41,857 bases of DNA, from positions 1 through 41,857 of the forward strand of contig CAMMLS010000006.1 in the NCBI GenBank assembly GCA_946497775.1. The letters are read 5' to 3'. This document shows positions 1-9,690 of the stretch, piece after piece. The notes under the pieces were generated by a model. That model was not told where the DNA came from. It saw only the letters and a list, made by a program, of their open reading frames with translations, and did not search any database. Both the position numbers and the translations under genes were made by a program. Numbering within the stretch: position 1 is the first letter of the stretch; each line of letters opens with the position of its first letter. The DNA comes from an uncultured Clostridium sp. (lineage in GTDB: Bacteria > Bacillota > Clostridia > TANB77 > CAG-508).

Positions 1-199
1 GGAAAAAGTGATGGAGAAAAAATTCGGTATGAAACGTGGAATAAAAAATGGCAAATTAGAAACAGCAAAAGCTATGATTAAGGATAATGTTAAATTTGAA
101 ATAATAGAAAGATATACAGGAGTGAAAAAAGAAGAGCTAAATAAATTGTATGCAGAAAAAGAACAAAATACGCACACACAAAATACTCCAAAACACTAG
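1..199 (+). CDS. C-terminal part of an Rpn-family (PD-(D/E)XK) transposase/nuclease-like protein; continues beyond left edge; possible CGG +1 shift at 25
   Basis: C-terminus ETAKAMIKDNVKFEIIERYTGVKKEELNKLYAEKE closely resembles the C-terminus of the full-length copy at 1397..2302 (AMLKNNVKREIIQKYTGLNDEELDKI). Confidence 0.6.
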   Translation, partial: EKVMEKKFGMKRGIKNGKLETAKAMIKDNVKFEIIERYTGVKKEELNKLYAEKEQNTHTQNTPKH

Positions 200-263
200 T
201 AAAATCAATAAAAATATGGTATAATATAAGAGTGGGGAAAATTAAAAAAGGAGATTAAATTAA

Positions 264-440
264 ATGTATATGGAAAAGAAATTTTATTATGATATAGATA
301 ATATAAAACAAGATTTAGCAATGGAAAATATGGTGGTTACAGACGAGCATGTTGAGAATTTAAAAAGATATGCTAATAATGAAATTAGCATGGACGATAT
401 TATGGAACAAATAAGAAAAGATGCAATGGAAAGGAATTAG
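264..440 (+). CDS. Small VbhA-like antitoxin of a Fic toxin (58 aa)
   Basis: ATG at 264, TAG at 438-440: MYMEKKFYYDIDNIKQDLAMENMVVTDEHVENLKRYANNEISMDDIMEQIRKDAMERN; sits 4 nt upstream of the fic start; not in the supplied ORF track. Confidence 0.65.
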   Translation: MYMEKKFYYDIDNIKQDLAMENMVVTDEHVENLKRYANNEISMDDIMEQIRKDAMERN

Positions 441-444
441 TGCC

Positions 445-1045
445 ATGAATGATTTTTATGAAGCTAGAAATTCTATATATTGTTATCCAGGAAGTAATGT
501 TCTTGTTAATAAATTTAATATAAAAAATTATAATAAGTTAATGGAAATAGAGACAGATATTGTTATTTATAAGTCATTTGAGTTAAGACAAGAGGGAATA
601 ACAGGAGGTTTTGATATAGAGCATTTAATTGGAATTCATAAATATTTGTTTAATGAGTTATATCCATTCGCAGGATTTTTTAGAACTGAAAACATTGCAA
701 AAGATAATTTTAGATTTGCTGAATGGGAATTTATTGAGGATGAACTTAGAAAATTACTTGAACAATTGAAAGAAGAAAATTATTTGGAGCGGGCTTGATA
801 AAAAGAACTTAGCTAAAAGATTAGCATATTATCTAGCAGAACTAAATGTTTTGCATCCTTTCAGAGAGGGGAATGGTAGAGCTCTAAGAGAATTCATTAG
901 ACAGCTTGCTTTAAAAAATGGCTATTTACTTAATTTGCAAAATGTAAATCCAAAAGATATGCTTAATGCTTGTATTAAGTCTGTTGTGGATACTGAGGAT
1001 TTGGAGATTGTTTTGGAAAAATGTTTGGAAAAGGATGAAATTTAA
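445..1045 (+). CDS. fic: Fic/DOC family protein (AMPylase-type toxin), frame interrupted by extra C at 790
   Basis: Fic motif HPFREGNGR at about 854-880; skipping C790 joins ...KEENYLE-GLDKKNLAKRLAYYLAELNVLHPFREGNGRALREF. Confidence 0.85.
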
Positions 1046-1058
1046 AATTTAAAGGTGA

Positions 1059-1099
1059 CCATGTAAATATATTAAGATCTTAATCTATTTACATGGTTT
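1059..1099 (+). terminator. Intrinsic terminator-like hairpin after fic
   Basis: accatgtaaata ... tatttacatggt followed by tttt. Confidence 0.6.
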
Positions 1100-1396
1100 T
1101 ATATATTTGAGTGAATTCAATTATAAATTAAAATAAAAAAATGTCGAAATTTGCGATGAAAAGTGCAATTTTAAGTATTTACTTTTGTAAGTTTGTGATG
1201 TAAAATAAAAGTATATTTAATCTATTAAAACAATATTTTGGAATGACTTAAAGTAATCAGGCATTTTCTGCAAAAATTAATCAATCTTTTTAAAACAAAG
1301 TAAATAAGGTGTTGGTAATTATACTGTGAGACGAGTAATAGTAAAAGTATTGCTTTTGCAAAGTACGTAATGCTACAATAGAGAGGAGAAGATATT

Positions 1397-2302
1397 TTGA
1401 ATAAATTAAATGAAAATGAATTAAAACCAAAGAATGATATAATCTTTAAGAATATATTTTCCAAGGTAGGGAATGAAGATATGCTTAAAGAATTATTAGA
1501 AGAAATTATTAAAATAAAAATAGAAGAAATAGAAGTACAAAAAGAAGTAGAATTAAGCAAAATGAAGAAAGAAGAAAAGTATGGAAAATTAGATTTAAGA
1601 GTAATAATAAATAAAAATATAATAGTAATAATAGAAATGCAATTAAATGATACATGCAACATGGAAAAAAGAGCAATGTATTATGCTGGCAAAATTATTG
1701 CAAGTAGTCTAAGGACAAAAGAAACATATGATAAAATTAAAGATATATATGTAATAAGCATATTAAATTACGAAATGACCAGATTAAAAAAATATTGTAC
1801 AGATACAGTAACAGTAGAGAATGAATATAGAAATTATGAAATGATAAAAGGAATAAAGTATTTCTTTATAGAGCTACCAAAGTTTAGAAAACAAATACAA
1901 GTGCCAGAGACAAAACTAGAACAATGGTTAGCGTTTATAGATTATGAGGATAGGGAGATGATAAAAATGGCAGTAGAAAAGAATGAATTAGTTAAAAAAG
2001 CACAAAAGGATTATGAATACCTAACAGGAGATGAGGCAACAAGGAGATTGCAAGAGCTAAGAGAAAAAGCAATACTAGATGAAAACTCAGCATATGCAAC
2101 AGGAGTAAAAAGAGGAGAAGAGCGTGGAAGAATGGAAGGAGAAGCTCGTGGAGAGGAAAGAGGCAAAGCTATTGGAAGAATAGAGGAAAAAATAGAAATA
2201 GCAATGGCTATGCTTAAAAACAATGTAAAACGAGAAATAATTCAAAAATATACAGGATTGAATGATGAAGAGCTAGATAAAATTTGTATGCAGAAGGTAT
2301 AA
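1397..2302 (+). CDS. Rpn family recombination-promoting nuclease/putative transposase (PD-(D/E)XK)
   Basis: 301 aa; NDIIFKNIFSKVGNEDMLKELLEEII start, VIIEMQLNDTCNMEKRAMYYAGK core, charged R/G/E-rich C-terminal region typical of the family; TTG start. Confidence 0.8.
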   Translation: MNKLNENELKPKNDIIFKNIFSKVGNEDMLKELLEEIIKIKIEEIEVQKEVELSKMKKEEKYGKLDLRVIINKNIIVIIEMQLNDTCNMEKRAMYYAGKIIASSLRTKETYDKIKDIYVISILNYEMTRLKKYCTDTVTVENEYRNYEMIKGIKYFFIELPKFRKQIQVPETKLEQWLAFIDYEDREMIKMAVEKNELVKKAQKDYEYLTGDEATRRLQELREKAILDENSAYATGVKRGEERGRMEGEARGEERGKAIGRIEEKIEIAMAMLKNNVKREIIQKYTGLNDEELDKICMQKV

Positions 2303-2343
2303 ATATATTTATACAATTTACATATAAGGAACACACATTTATT

Positions 2344-2377
2344 AAAACCTACTATTTATAGTAGGTTTTTTTCTTTA
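2344..2377 (+). terminator. Intrinsic terminator
   Basis: aaacctactatttatagtaggtttttttc. Confidence 0.75.
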
Positions 2378-2456
2378 TTTTACTTGTATTTTTTTGGAAA
2401 AAAGTATATAATATTTGCATTAATTTATTAACTTTAAATTATAAGGAGATGGAATT

Positions 2457-2741
2457 ATGAAAATAAGTAGGGAAGAAATCATTCATATTGCAAAACTTGC
2501 GAATTTGAATTTGACTGATGCAGAGATTGATAAATACACAAACGACATGGAAGATATACTAAATTTTGCAAACACAGTTAATAATGTAAATACTGAAAAT
2601 GTTGATGAAACTATTGGTGCAGATAATTATAATGTGTTTAGAAAAGATGAAATAGGGGAAAGCTTTGATAGAGAAGAGCTATTGAAAAATGCTCCTTCAC
2701 AAGATGAAGGAATGTTTAGAATACCAAAAGTTATTGGATAA
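2457..2741 (+). CDS. gatC: Asp/Glu-tRNA amidotransferase subunit GatC
   Basis: 94 aa; [35 protein letters not shown]; followed by gatA and gatB. Confidence 0.93.
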   Translation: MKISREEIIHIAKLANLNLTDAEIDKYTNDMEDILNFANTVNNVNTENVDETIGADNYNVFRKDEIGESFDREELLKNAPSQDEGMFRIPKVIG

Positions 2742-2757
2742 AAAAGGAGGAGCGCTT

Positions 2758-4224
2758 ATGGAGCTTTATGAATTAACAGTACATGAACTTAGAGACAAGC
2801 TAGCTAAAAAAGAAATTACATCAGAAGATATTACAAAAAGTTATATTAAAAGAATAGAAGAAAAAGAGCCAGATGTTAAGGCTTTTGTAAATACTACATT
2901 AGATGACGCTTTAAAAAATGCACAAGAAGTGGACAAGAAGATTAAAGCTGGGGAAAATGTATCTAGCTTAGCAGGTATTCCAATTGGAATTAAAGATAAT
3001 ATTTGTACAAAAGGTGTTAAGACTACATGTAGTTCAAGAATGTTAGAAAATTTTGTTTCACCTTATGATGCAACTGTTATGGAAAAAATAAAAGAACAAG
3101 ACTTAGTAATGCTAGGAAAATTGAATATGGATGAATTCGCAATGGGAGCTTCTACTGAGTATTCATATTTCAAGAAAACAAGTAATCCATGGGATTTAAA
3201 CAAAGTTCCAGGAGGTTCTAGTGGTGGTTCGGCAGCAGCAGTAGCAGCAGATATGGTACCATGGGCATTAGGAAGCGATACAGGTGGAAGTGTTAGACAA
3301 CCATCATCATTTTGTGGGACTGTTGGACTAAAACCTACATATGGATTAGTTTCAAGATATGGTCTAGTTGCATTTGCGTCATCACTTGACCAAATAGGAC
3401 CTATTACAAAGGATGTTGAAGATAATGCGATTTTATTAAATATAATTGCAGGACATGATAGAAGAGATTCAACATCAGCTAATATAGAGAAAAAAGATTA
3501 TACAAAGGCTCTTAAAAATGATGTAAAAGGGCTTAAAATAGGAATTCCAAAAGAGTATTTTGGAGAAGGTATAAATCCAGAAGTTAAAGAAGCTGTAATG
3601 GCAGTTGCTAAAAAATATGAAGAATTAGGTGCAACTGTTGAAGAATGTTCAATTAGTGTAACAGATTATGCACTTGCAACCTATTATATCATAGCATGTG
3701 CAGAGGCAAGCTCAAATTTAGGTAGATTTGATGGAATTAGATATGGATACAGAACAGAAAACTTCTCTAACTTAAAAGACATATACAGAAATTCAAGAAG
3801 TGAAGGTTTTGGCTCAGAAGTAAAGAGAAGAATTATATTAGGAACATATGTATTAAGCTCTGGATATTATGATGCATATTATAAAAAAGCACAAAAGGTA
3901 AGAACACTTGTAAAACAAGCATTTAAAGAATTATTTAAAAAATATGATGTGCTTCTTACACCAACATCACCTACAGTAGCATTTGATATTGGAACAAGAT
4001 CAAATAATCCACTAGAAATGTATTTAGCAGATATTTGTACAGTATCTATTAACATAGGTGGAGTTCCAGCAATATCTGTACCATGTGGATTAGATAGTCA
4101 AGGTATGCCAATTGGATTTCAATTAATAGGAAATCATTTTGATGAAGAAACATTATATAGAGCAGCATACACATACGAGAAAAATACTAATTTTAGAGAA
4201 AATAAACCTACATTTAAAAAATAA
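2758..4224 (+). CDS. gatA: Asp/Glu-tRNA amidotransferase subunit GatA
   Basis: Amidase signature [38 protein letters not shown] aggagg and ATG at 2758. Confidence 0.97.
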   Translation: MELYELTVHELRDKLAKKEITSEDITKSYIKRIEEKEPDVKAFVNTTLDDALKNAQEVDKKIKAGENVSSLAGIPIGIKDNICTKGVKTTCSSRMLENFVSPYDATVMEKIKEQDLVMLGKLNMDEFAMGASTEYSYFKKTSNPWDLNKVPGGSSGGSAAAVAADMVPWALGSDTGGSVRQPSSFCGTVGLKPTYGLVSRYGLVAFASSLDQIGPITKDVEDNAILLNIIAGHDRRDSTSANIEKKDYTKALKNDVKGLKIGIPKEYFGEGINPEVKEAVMAVAKKYEELGATVEECSISVTDYALATYYIIACAEASSNLGRFDGIRYGYRTENFSNLKDIYRNSRSEGFGSEVKRRIILGTYVLSSGYYDAYYKKAQKVRTLVKQAFKELFKKYDVLLTPTSPTVAFDIGTRSNNPLEMYLADICTVSINIGGVPAISVPCGLDSQGMPIGFQLIGNHFDEETLYRAAYTYEKNTNFRENKPTFKK

Positions 4225-4236
4225 GGAGGAAAGTAT

Positions 4237-5676
4237 ATGGCAAGAGAAGATTATGAAGTTATAATAGGACTAGAAGTTCATAGCGAATTATCAACAAAAA
4301 CAAAAATATTTTGTAGTTGCCCTACCGAATTTGGAGGAGAACCTAATACACACTGTTGCCCAGTATGTATGGCAATGCCAGGTACTTTGCCAGTATTAAA
4401 TGAAAAGGTAGTAGAATATGCTGTAAAAGCAGGAATTGCAACTAATTGTGAAATAGCAAGAAATAGTAAAAACGATAGAAAAAATTATTTCTATCCAGAC
4501 TTACCAAAAGCATACCAAATATCACAATATGACATGCCACTTTGTGAAAAAGGATATGTAGAAATAGAAACAGAAAATGGACCAAAGCAAATAAGAATTA
4601 CAAGAATTCACATAGAAGAAGATGCAGGAAAATTAAATCATGATGAATATGGAAGAGGAAGCTTTGTAGATTTAAATAGAGCAGGAGTTCCATTAATTGA
4701 AATAGTATCAGAACCAGATTTAAGAAGCAAAGAAGAAGTAGAAGCATATCTTAAAAAATTAAAATCAATACTAGAATATATAGAAGTTTCAGACTGTAAA
4801 ATGCAAGAAGGTTCATTAAGAGCAGATGTTAACTTATCTGTTAGAAAAAAAGGTGATACAAAATTTGGAACAAGAACAGAAATGAAAAACATGAATTCAT
4901 TTAGGTCAATTGTAAGAGCAGTAGAATATGAAGCAAATAGGCAAATAGACTTAATAGAAGCTGGGGGAGAAGTAGAACAAACAACTTTAAGATGGGATGA
5001 TATATCAGGTAAAACATTCCAAATGAGAGATAAGGAAGATGCACAAGATTACAGATACTTTCCAGACCCAGACCTAGTTGCAATTAGAATTTCAGATGAA
5101 TATGTAGAAAATATAAGAAAAAATCTACCAGAACTTCCAGAAAGTAGAAAGAAAAGATATATGGAGGAATATAAACTTCCAGAATATGATGCTTCTTTAA
5201 TAACAGCATCAAAATATTTATCTGATTTACTAGAAGGAGCAAGCAAAGTATGTAATAATCCTAAAGCCGTAAGTAACTGGATTATGTCTGATATAACAAG
5301 AATACTAAACGAAAAAGAAATAGAACCAGACCAAATACCATTTACAGCTGAACAATTAGGAAATTTAGTTGTATTAATAGATAAAGGAACAATTAGTACA
5401 AGTATAGGTAAAAAAGTATTAACAGAAATGTTTGAAAATCCAGAAGAACCAGCAAAAATAATAGAAAAAAACGGCTGGGTACAAATTTCAGATGAAGGAG
5501 CAATAAAAGAAGTTGTTCAAAAAGTATTATCTGAAAATGCACAATCAGTAGCAGACTACAAAGCTGGAAAAGACAAAGCACTAGGATATTTAGTAGGTCA
5601 AGCAATGAAAGCGACAAAAGGAAAAGCAAACCCAGGAATGCTAAATAAAATGTTTTTAGAAGAATTGAAAAAATAG
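4237..5676 (+). CDS. gatB: Asp/Glu-tRNA amidotransferase subunit GatB
   Basis: YEVIIGLEVHSELSTKTKIFCSCPTEFGGEPNTHCCPVCMAMPGTLPVLN. Confidence 0.97.
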   Translation: MAREDYEVIIGLEVHSELSTKTKIFCSCPTEFGGEPNTHCCPVCMAMPGTLPVLNEKVVEYAVKAGIATNCEIARNSKNDRKNYFYPDLPKAYQISQYDMPLCEKGYVEIETENGPKQIRITRIHIEEDAGKLNHDEYGRGSFVDLNRAGVPLIEIVSEPDLRSKEEVEAYLKKLKSILEYIEVSDCKMQEGSLRADVNLSVRKKGDTKFGTRTEMKNMNSFRSIVRAVEYEANRQIDLIEAGGEVEQTTLRWDDISGKTFQMRDKEDAQDYRYFPDPDLVAIRISDEYVENIRKNLPELPESRKKRYMEEYKLPEYDASLITASKYLSDLLEGASKVCNNPKAVSNWIMSDITRILNEKEIEPDQIPFTAEQLGNLVVLIDKGTISTSIGKKVLTEMFENPEEPAKIIEKNGWVQISDEGAIKEVVQKVLSENAQSVADYKAGKDKALGYLVGQAMKATKGKANPGMLNKMFLEELKK

Positions 5677-5688
5677 ATAACAATTAAA

Positions 5689-5724
5689 AAACAAAGATAG
5701 GCCATATATGACCTATCTTTGTTT
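5689..5724. terminator. Bidirectional terminator between convergent genes
   Basis: aaacaaagatagg ccatatatga cctatctttgttt. Confidence 0.75.
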
Positions 5725-5758
5725 GTAATGTAAAGCAAAATGAATATGTACTACATTA

Positions 5759-6583
5759 TCATTTTCCTTCAAAATGCATTACAACAATAGTCTTTTCACT
5801 GCCAAAATTTGGTTGACTTTCAATGAGTTTTACAAAGTTATCCAGATTATCAAGATTTTCAAAAAAATCTGGTAATTTGAAATATGGAGTAAAACCATCA
5901 CTATAAACCGCTACCGTATCACCAGGGTTAAGAAGAATGGAACCTTCTTTTATGAAGTATTCAGCTTCTTTTTCGCCAGTGAGTGCACCATAAGAAACAC
6001 ATTTACCATTAATAATATGATTGGGGTTATTACGGTATAAAGAACGAGTTACTACTCTTCCCATAGGGGTATGCCATGGATTGGAAACAAGTGCCTTTGC
6101 AATATAAGGGTCAGAATATACTGATTTATCATCAGTTGTCTGAAAACGAATATTTCCCTTTTTATCCCAAACAATTACACCACAATCGCAAATATAAGAA
6201 TAGAATAAACGATTCTTATTAATGTATGCAACTGCTGCTACACATGCTGCGTAATCGTTTTCGAGATAGTCGCATTTAACGTTTTTGTTAAGATTTGTAA
6301 GCATAGAATTTGCAAGGCACATTAATTTTTTCAAATCATTAGCATTTTGTGACTTTTTGAAAGTTTCACATACTGTCATCGCTGCTTTGGTTGCAGGGGA
6401 AGGATTAGGATAGTTTTTAAAAATAGTTTCAGAAGAAACTTTTTTTAAATCAAGACATCCATATGAATCCCGTGTAATACCATCAGCAACTATTGCAAAA
6501 TTATTCCTAAAAAAGAATTGATCTTCAAGAGGAATAGAATCTGGAACACCAAATTTTGCAAATGTTTTTGCGTACGTAATCAT
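5759..6583 (-). CDS. PP2C-like protein phosphatase domain protein
   Basis: FFFRNNFAIVADGITRDSYGCLDL and NPGDTVAVYSDGFTPYF; likely start MITYAKTF at 6583 preceded by aaggag; has an in-frame CGG read as triplet (6472-6470). Confidence 0.6.
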   Translation of the reverse strand: MITYAKTFAKFGVPDSIPLEDQFFFRNNFAIVADGITRDSYGCLDLKKVSSETIFKNYPNPSPATKAAMTVCETFKKSQNANDLKKLMCLANSMLTNLNKNVKCDYLENDYAACVAAVAYINKNRLFYSYICDCGVIVWDKKGNIRFQTTDDKSVYSDPYIAKALVSNPWHTPMGRVVTRSLYRNNPNHIINGKCVSYGALTGEKEAEYFIKEGSILLNPGDTVAVYSDGFTPYFKLPDFFENLDNLDNFVKLIESQPNFGSEKTIVVMHFEGK

Positions 6584-6690
6584 TATGCTTTCACTCCTTT
6601 GATGCGAGTGTAAGATATTTATCTTACACATATACTAATGTAATTTATAATATAATTATAGCATATTATTATGTATATTGCAAACCTAAG

Positions 6691-6939
6691 CTACATCATG
6701 TTTTTGATAGTATTAGTAGCAATTCCACATATGAAAAAGCTAACTACAAACATTATACCAGCTCTAAATAAACCTAAACTAATTTCATAATATATGTAAT
6801 CTAATGACAAAGAATTATAAAAATAAAACAAAATAACAGAAGAGATACATATAATCATAGAAAAAATTAGCCCTAGTTTAACAACTTTGCTGATAGGTTT
6901 ATCCATGCGAAAAATGTTATCTAAAAATTTATGTATCAT
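6691..6939 (-). CDS. Small membrane protein (DUF-type)
   Basis: 82 aa with two hydrophobic segments; SD-like ggaggt upstream. Confidence 0.5.
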   Translation of the reverse strand: MIHKFLDNIFRMDKPISKVVKLGLIFSMIICISSVILFYFYNSLSLDYIYYEISLGLFRAGIMFVVSFFICGIATNTIKNMM

Positions 6940-7020
6940 AAAAAATTACCTCCGAATTTAAATATGTTCATATGTATATCCTAACATAAAAATATATTCA
7001 AAACAAAGGTAATTAAAGGA

Positions 7021-7076
7021 AGAAAAGGATAATTATTTTTATTTCTACTAATAAAAATAATTATCCTTTTCTTAAA
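7021..7076. terminator. Terminator hairpin downstream of rpsT
   Basis: aaggataattatttttatt tctac taataaaaataattatcctttt. Confidence 0.65.
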
Positions 7077-7083
7077 TAAAAAC

Positions 7084-7344
7084 TTATTTTGCACTATTTA
7101 ATAATTTTGCAAGTCTTGATTTTTTTCTAGATGCAGTGTTAAGTTTAATAACTCCTTTTGAACAAGCTTGATCAACTTTTTTTACAGCTTCTGTAAAAAG
7201 TGGTTCAAGTTCTTTTTCTCCATTTGCTACTGCTAATTCAAACTTTTTAACAGCTGTTTTATATCCAGATTTAACCATATTATTTCTTAAAGTTTTCTTT
7301 TCTATAATTTTAACTCTCTTCTCAGCAGATTTAATGTTTGGCAT
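7084..7344 (-). CDS. rpsT: 30S ribosomal protein S20
   Basis: MPNIKSAEKRVKIIEKKTLRNNMVKSGYKTAVKKFE...TASRKKSRLAKLLNSAK. Confidence 0.95.
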   Translation of the reverse strand: MPNIKSAEKRVKIIEKKTLRNNMVKSGYKTAVKKFELAVANGEKELEPLFTEAVKKVDQACSKGVIKLNTASRKKSRLAKLLNSAK

Positions 7345-7444
7345 TTTTGCACCTCCTCTTAGTGATTCTTAAATTTTGCTTTATATATTCTACCACGAAA
7401 CTTTGCAAAATGCAAGTAAAACTTAATAGATTCTCTCTTTTAAC

Positions 7445-7987
7445 TTAATTTTCAGAAGAATTACTAGGAATATCTGTTACTTCTTTTTGTAAATCATCTG
7501 CTTTTTCTTCTAACATAGAAGTACAATTAGGACATCTTGTAGCTTTAATGTTTATTTCAGAAAAACAATAAGGACATGTTTTAGTGGTAGGTGCTGGTTC
7601 TTCTTTTTTATCTTCCTTAATATTTAATTTTTTCTTAATTTTCTTAAAAAATTTACTCTGCTTAACATTTTCCTTATTTTTTTCATTTATTTCTTCAAGC
7701 TTAGAGTTCATTTTATTGATATATTTAATCATAATAAAAATAGAAAAAGCAATAATTAAAAAATCTATAACAGAAGTTAAAAAGGCTCCATATTTAATAG
7801 AACTATTACCAATTGTAATACTTAAATTACTATAATCTACCTTGCCAGTAATAACAGAAATACTTGGCATAATAATATCATTAACAAGAGATGTAACAAT
7901 TTTTTGAAAAGCACCACCAATAATAACACCAACTGCTAAATCCATAATGTTACCTCTCATTGCAAATTTTTTAAATTCGTTTAACAT
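7445..7987 (-). CDS. mscL: Large-conductance mechanosensitive channel with C-terminal zinc ribbon
   Basis: [38 protein letters not shown]-terminal [18 protein letters not shown]. Confidence 0.93.
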   Translation of the reverse strand: MLNEFKKFAMRGNIMDLAVGVIIGGAFQKIVTSLVNDIIMPSISVITGKVDYSNLSITIGNSSIKYGAFLTSVIDFLIIAFSIFIMIKYINKMNSKLEEINEKNKENVKQSKFFKKIKKKLNIKEDKKEEPAPTTKTCPYCFSEINIKATRCPNCTSMLEEKADDLQKEVTDIPSNSSEN

Positions 7988-8123
7988 AAAATCTCCTAAC
8001 CTATTAGAATTAAATCTAATAAAACTAAAAATACACTGATATTATAACATATTTTGTTACAGTTGTAAAAAAACACAATTTGTGCTATTATATATATGTT
8101 AGTATATAAAGGGGGAATCACAT

Positions 8124-8573
8124 ATGACAATAGCAATAGCCTCAGATCATAGAGGATTTAAAATTAAAGAAGAAATAAAAAGATATTTAGATGAAAACGA
8201 TATAAAATATAAAGACTTTGGAACATATTCGGAAGAAAGAATGGATTATCCAGAAGTAGCAACAAAAGCTACAAAAGCAGTACAAAACAAAGAATGCGAA
8301 CTTGGAATTTTAATATGTGGAACAGGTTTTGGAATGTGTTTAGTAGCAAATAAATTTAAAGGAATAAGATGTACACCATGTTACGACGAGGAAACAGCTA
8401 AATTTGCAAAAATGCACAATAATGCAAACATATTAGCATTAGGAGCAGAACACTTAACAGCACATGATGCTATAAGAATATTGCGAGTATTTTTAGCAAC
8501 ACCATTTGAAGGCGGAAGACATAGTGATAGACTAAAAATGATAGAAGAGATTGAAAATGAAAATATGAAATAG
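8124..8573 (+). CDS. rpiB: Ribose-5-phosphate isomerase B
   Basis: MTIAIASDHRGFKIKEEI...GILICGTGFGMCLVANKFKGIRC. Confidence 0.95.
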   Translation: MTIAIASDHRGFKIKEEIKRYLDENDIKYKDFGTYSEERMDYPEVATKATKAVQNKECELGILICGTGFGMCLVANKFKGIRCTPCYDEETAKFAKMHNNANILALGAEHLTAHDAIRILRVFLATPFEGGRHSDRLKMIEEIENENMK

Positions 8574-8584
8574 CGAGGTATCTT

Positions 8585-9680
8585 ATGTGGGGAGATATTG
8601 CAATAGCATTTGTTCTGGCTTTTATAATAGCCTTTGTTGTAACACCATATACAATAAGAATAGCTAAAAAAGTAGGAGCAATAGATTATCCAAAAGATGA
8701 AAGAAGAGTAAACACAAAGCCAATGCCAAGACTCCGGTGGATTAGCGGTAATTGCAGGATTTATTGTTTCAGTTGTTTATTTATTAATTGTAATGAGCAT
8801 AGAAAACACCATAGATTTATTTGGAGAAGAAGTATATTGGCAAAAACTTCTAGGATTTATAATAGGAATAATTATAATAGGGGTAGTATGCTTTATAGAT
8901 GACTCAAAAGGAGGAGTACACCCACTTGTAAAATTAACAGCACAAATAATAGCAGCTGTTGTAATGCTAATATCAGGAGTAAAAATAGAAGGTTTGCAAA
9001 TTCCATTTATTAATGATGCTCCATGGGAAGATGCTTTTTATACGATATTAACAATTGGTTGGATTGTAGGAATAACAAATGCAATAAATTTAATAGATGG
9101 ATTAGATGGATTATCAACAGGGGTAACAATTATTGCATCAATTTCACTACTTATAATATTCTCATTAAATGGTGCTCCATTATTAGCAATTATACTAATT
9201 ACAGCATTAGCAGGAGCACTTATAGGATTTTTGCCGTATAACTTTAATCCGGCAAAAACATTTATAGGAGATGTAGGGTCAGACTTTCTCGGCTTTTCAC
9301 TTGCGGTAATATCCATACTTGGAGTAGCAAAAACATATACAGCAATAGTAATAGTGGCTCCACTTATAGTTTTAGCTCTGCCGGTATTTGATACATTATT
9401 TGCAATAGTAAGAAGAATAGTAAAAGGAAAATCATTAAAAGCTGTAATAATGCCAGATAGAGGTCACTTACATCACAAAATATTGGACAAGGGTTACACA
9501 CAAAAACAAGCAGTTTTAATTTTATATGGTATTAGTGCAACTTTTGGCATGTTTGCCGTGATATTATTAGAGAGCGGAATTTGGAAGGCAATTTCATTTG
9601 CTTTAATGATAGTTGTAGCAATAGCAATAGGATATCATAGTATGTTTAAATTAAAAGAAGAAGATAACAAGAATCAATAA
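8585..9680 (+). CDS. MraY/WecA-type undecaprenyl-phosphate sugar-1-phosphate transferase, frame interrupted at CGG 8735
   Basis: First frame ends ...KPMPRL-CGG; skipping one C gives KPMPRLGGLAVIAGFIVSVVYLLIVMSIENTIDLF and continues into NAINLIDGLDGLSTG and GDVGSDFLGF. Confidence 0.9.
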
Positions 9681-9690
9681 AGGAGGACAT

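Noticed and set aside
1225-1662. Long antisense ORFs (e.g. 1225-1662 -, 4638-4892 -, 13753-14064 -, 36910-37614 -)
   Set aside because: They overlap well-supported genes on the other strand and have low-complexity L/S/F/I-rich translations typical of shadow ORFs in AT-rich DNA.
8793-9680. ORF track entries 8793-9680, 12992-14275, 17720-18277, 38376-38915 and 851-1045 as separate genes
   Set aside because: Each is the continuation of the preceding ORF after the CGG +1 break; none has its own convincing SD/start.
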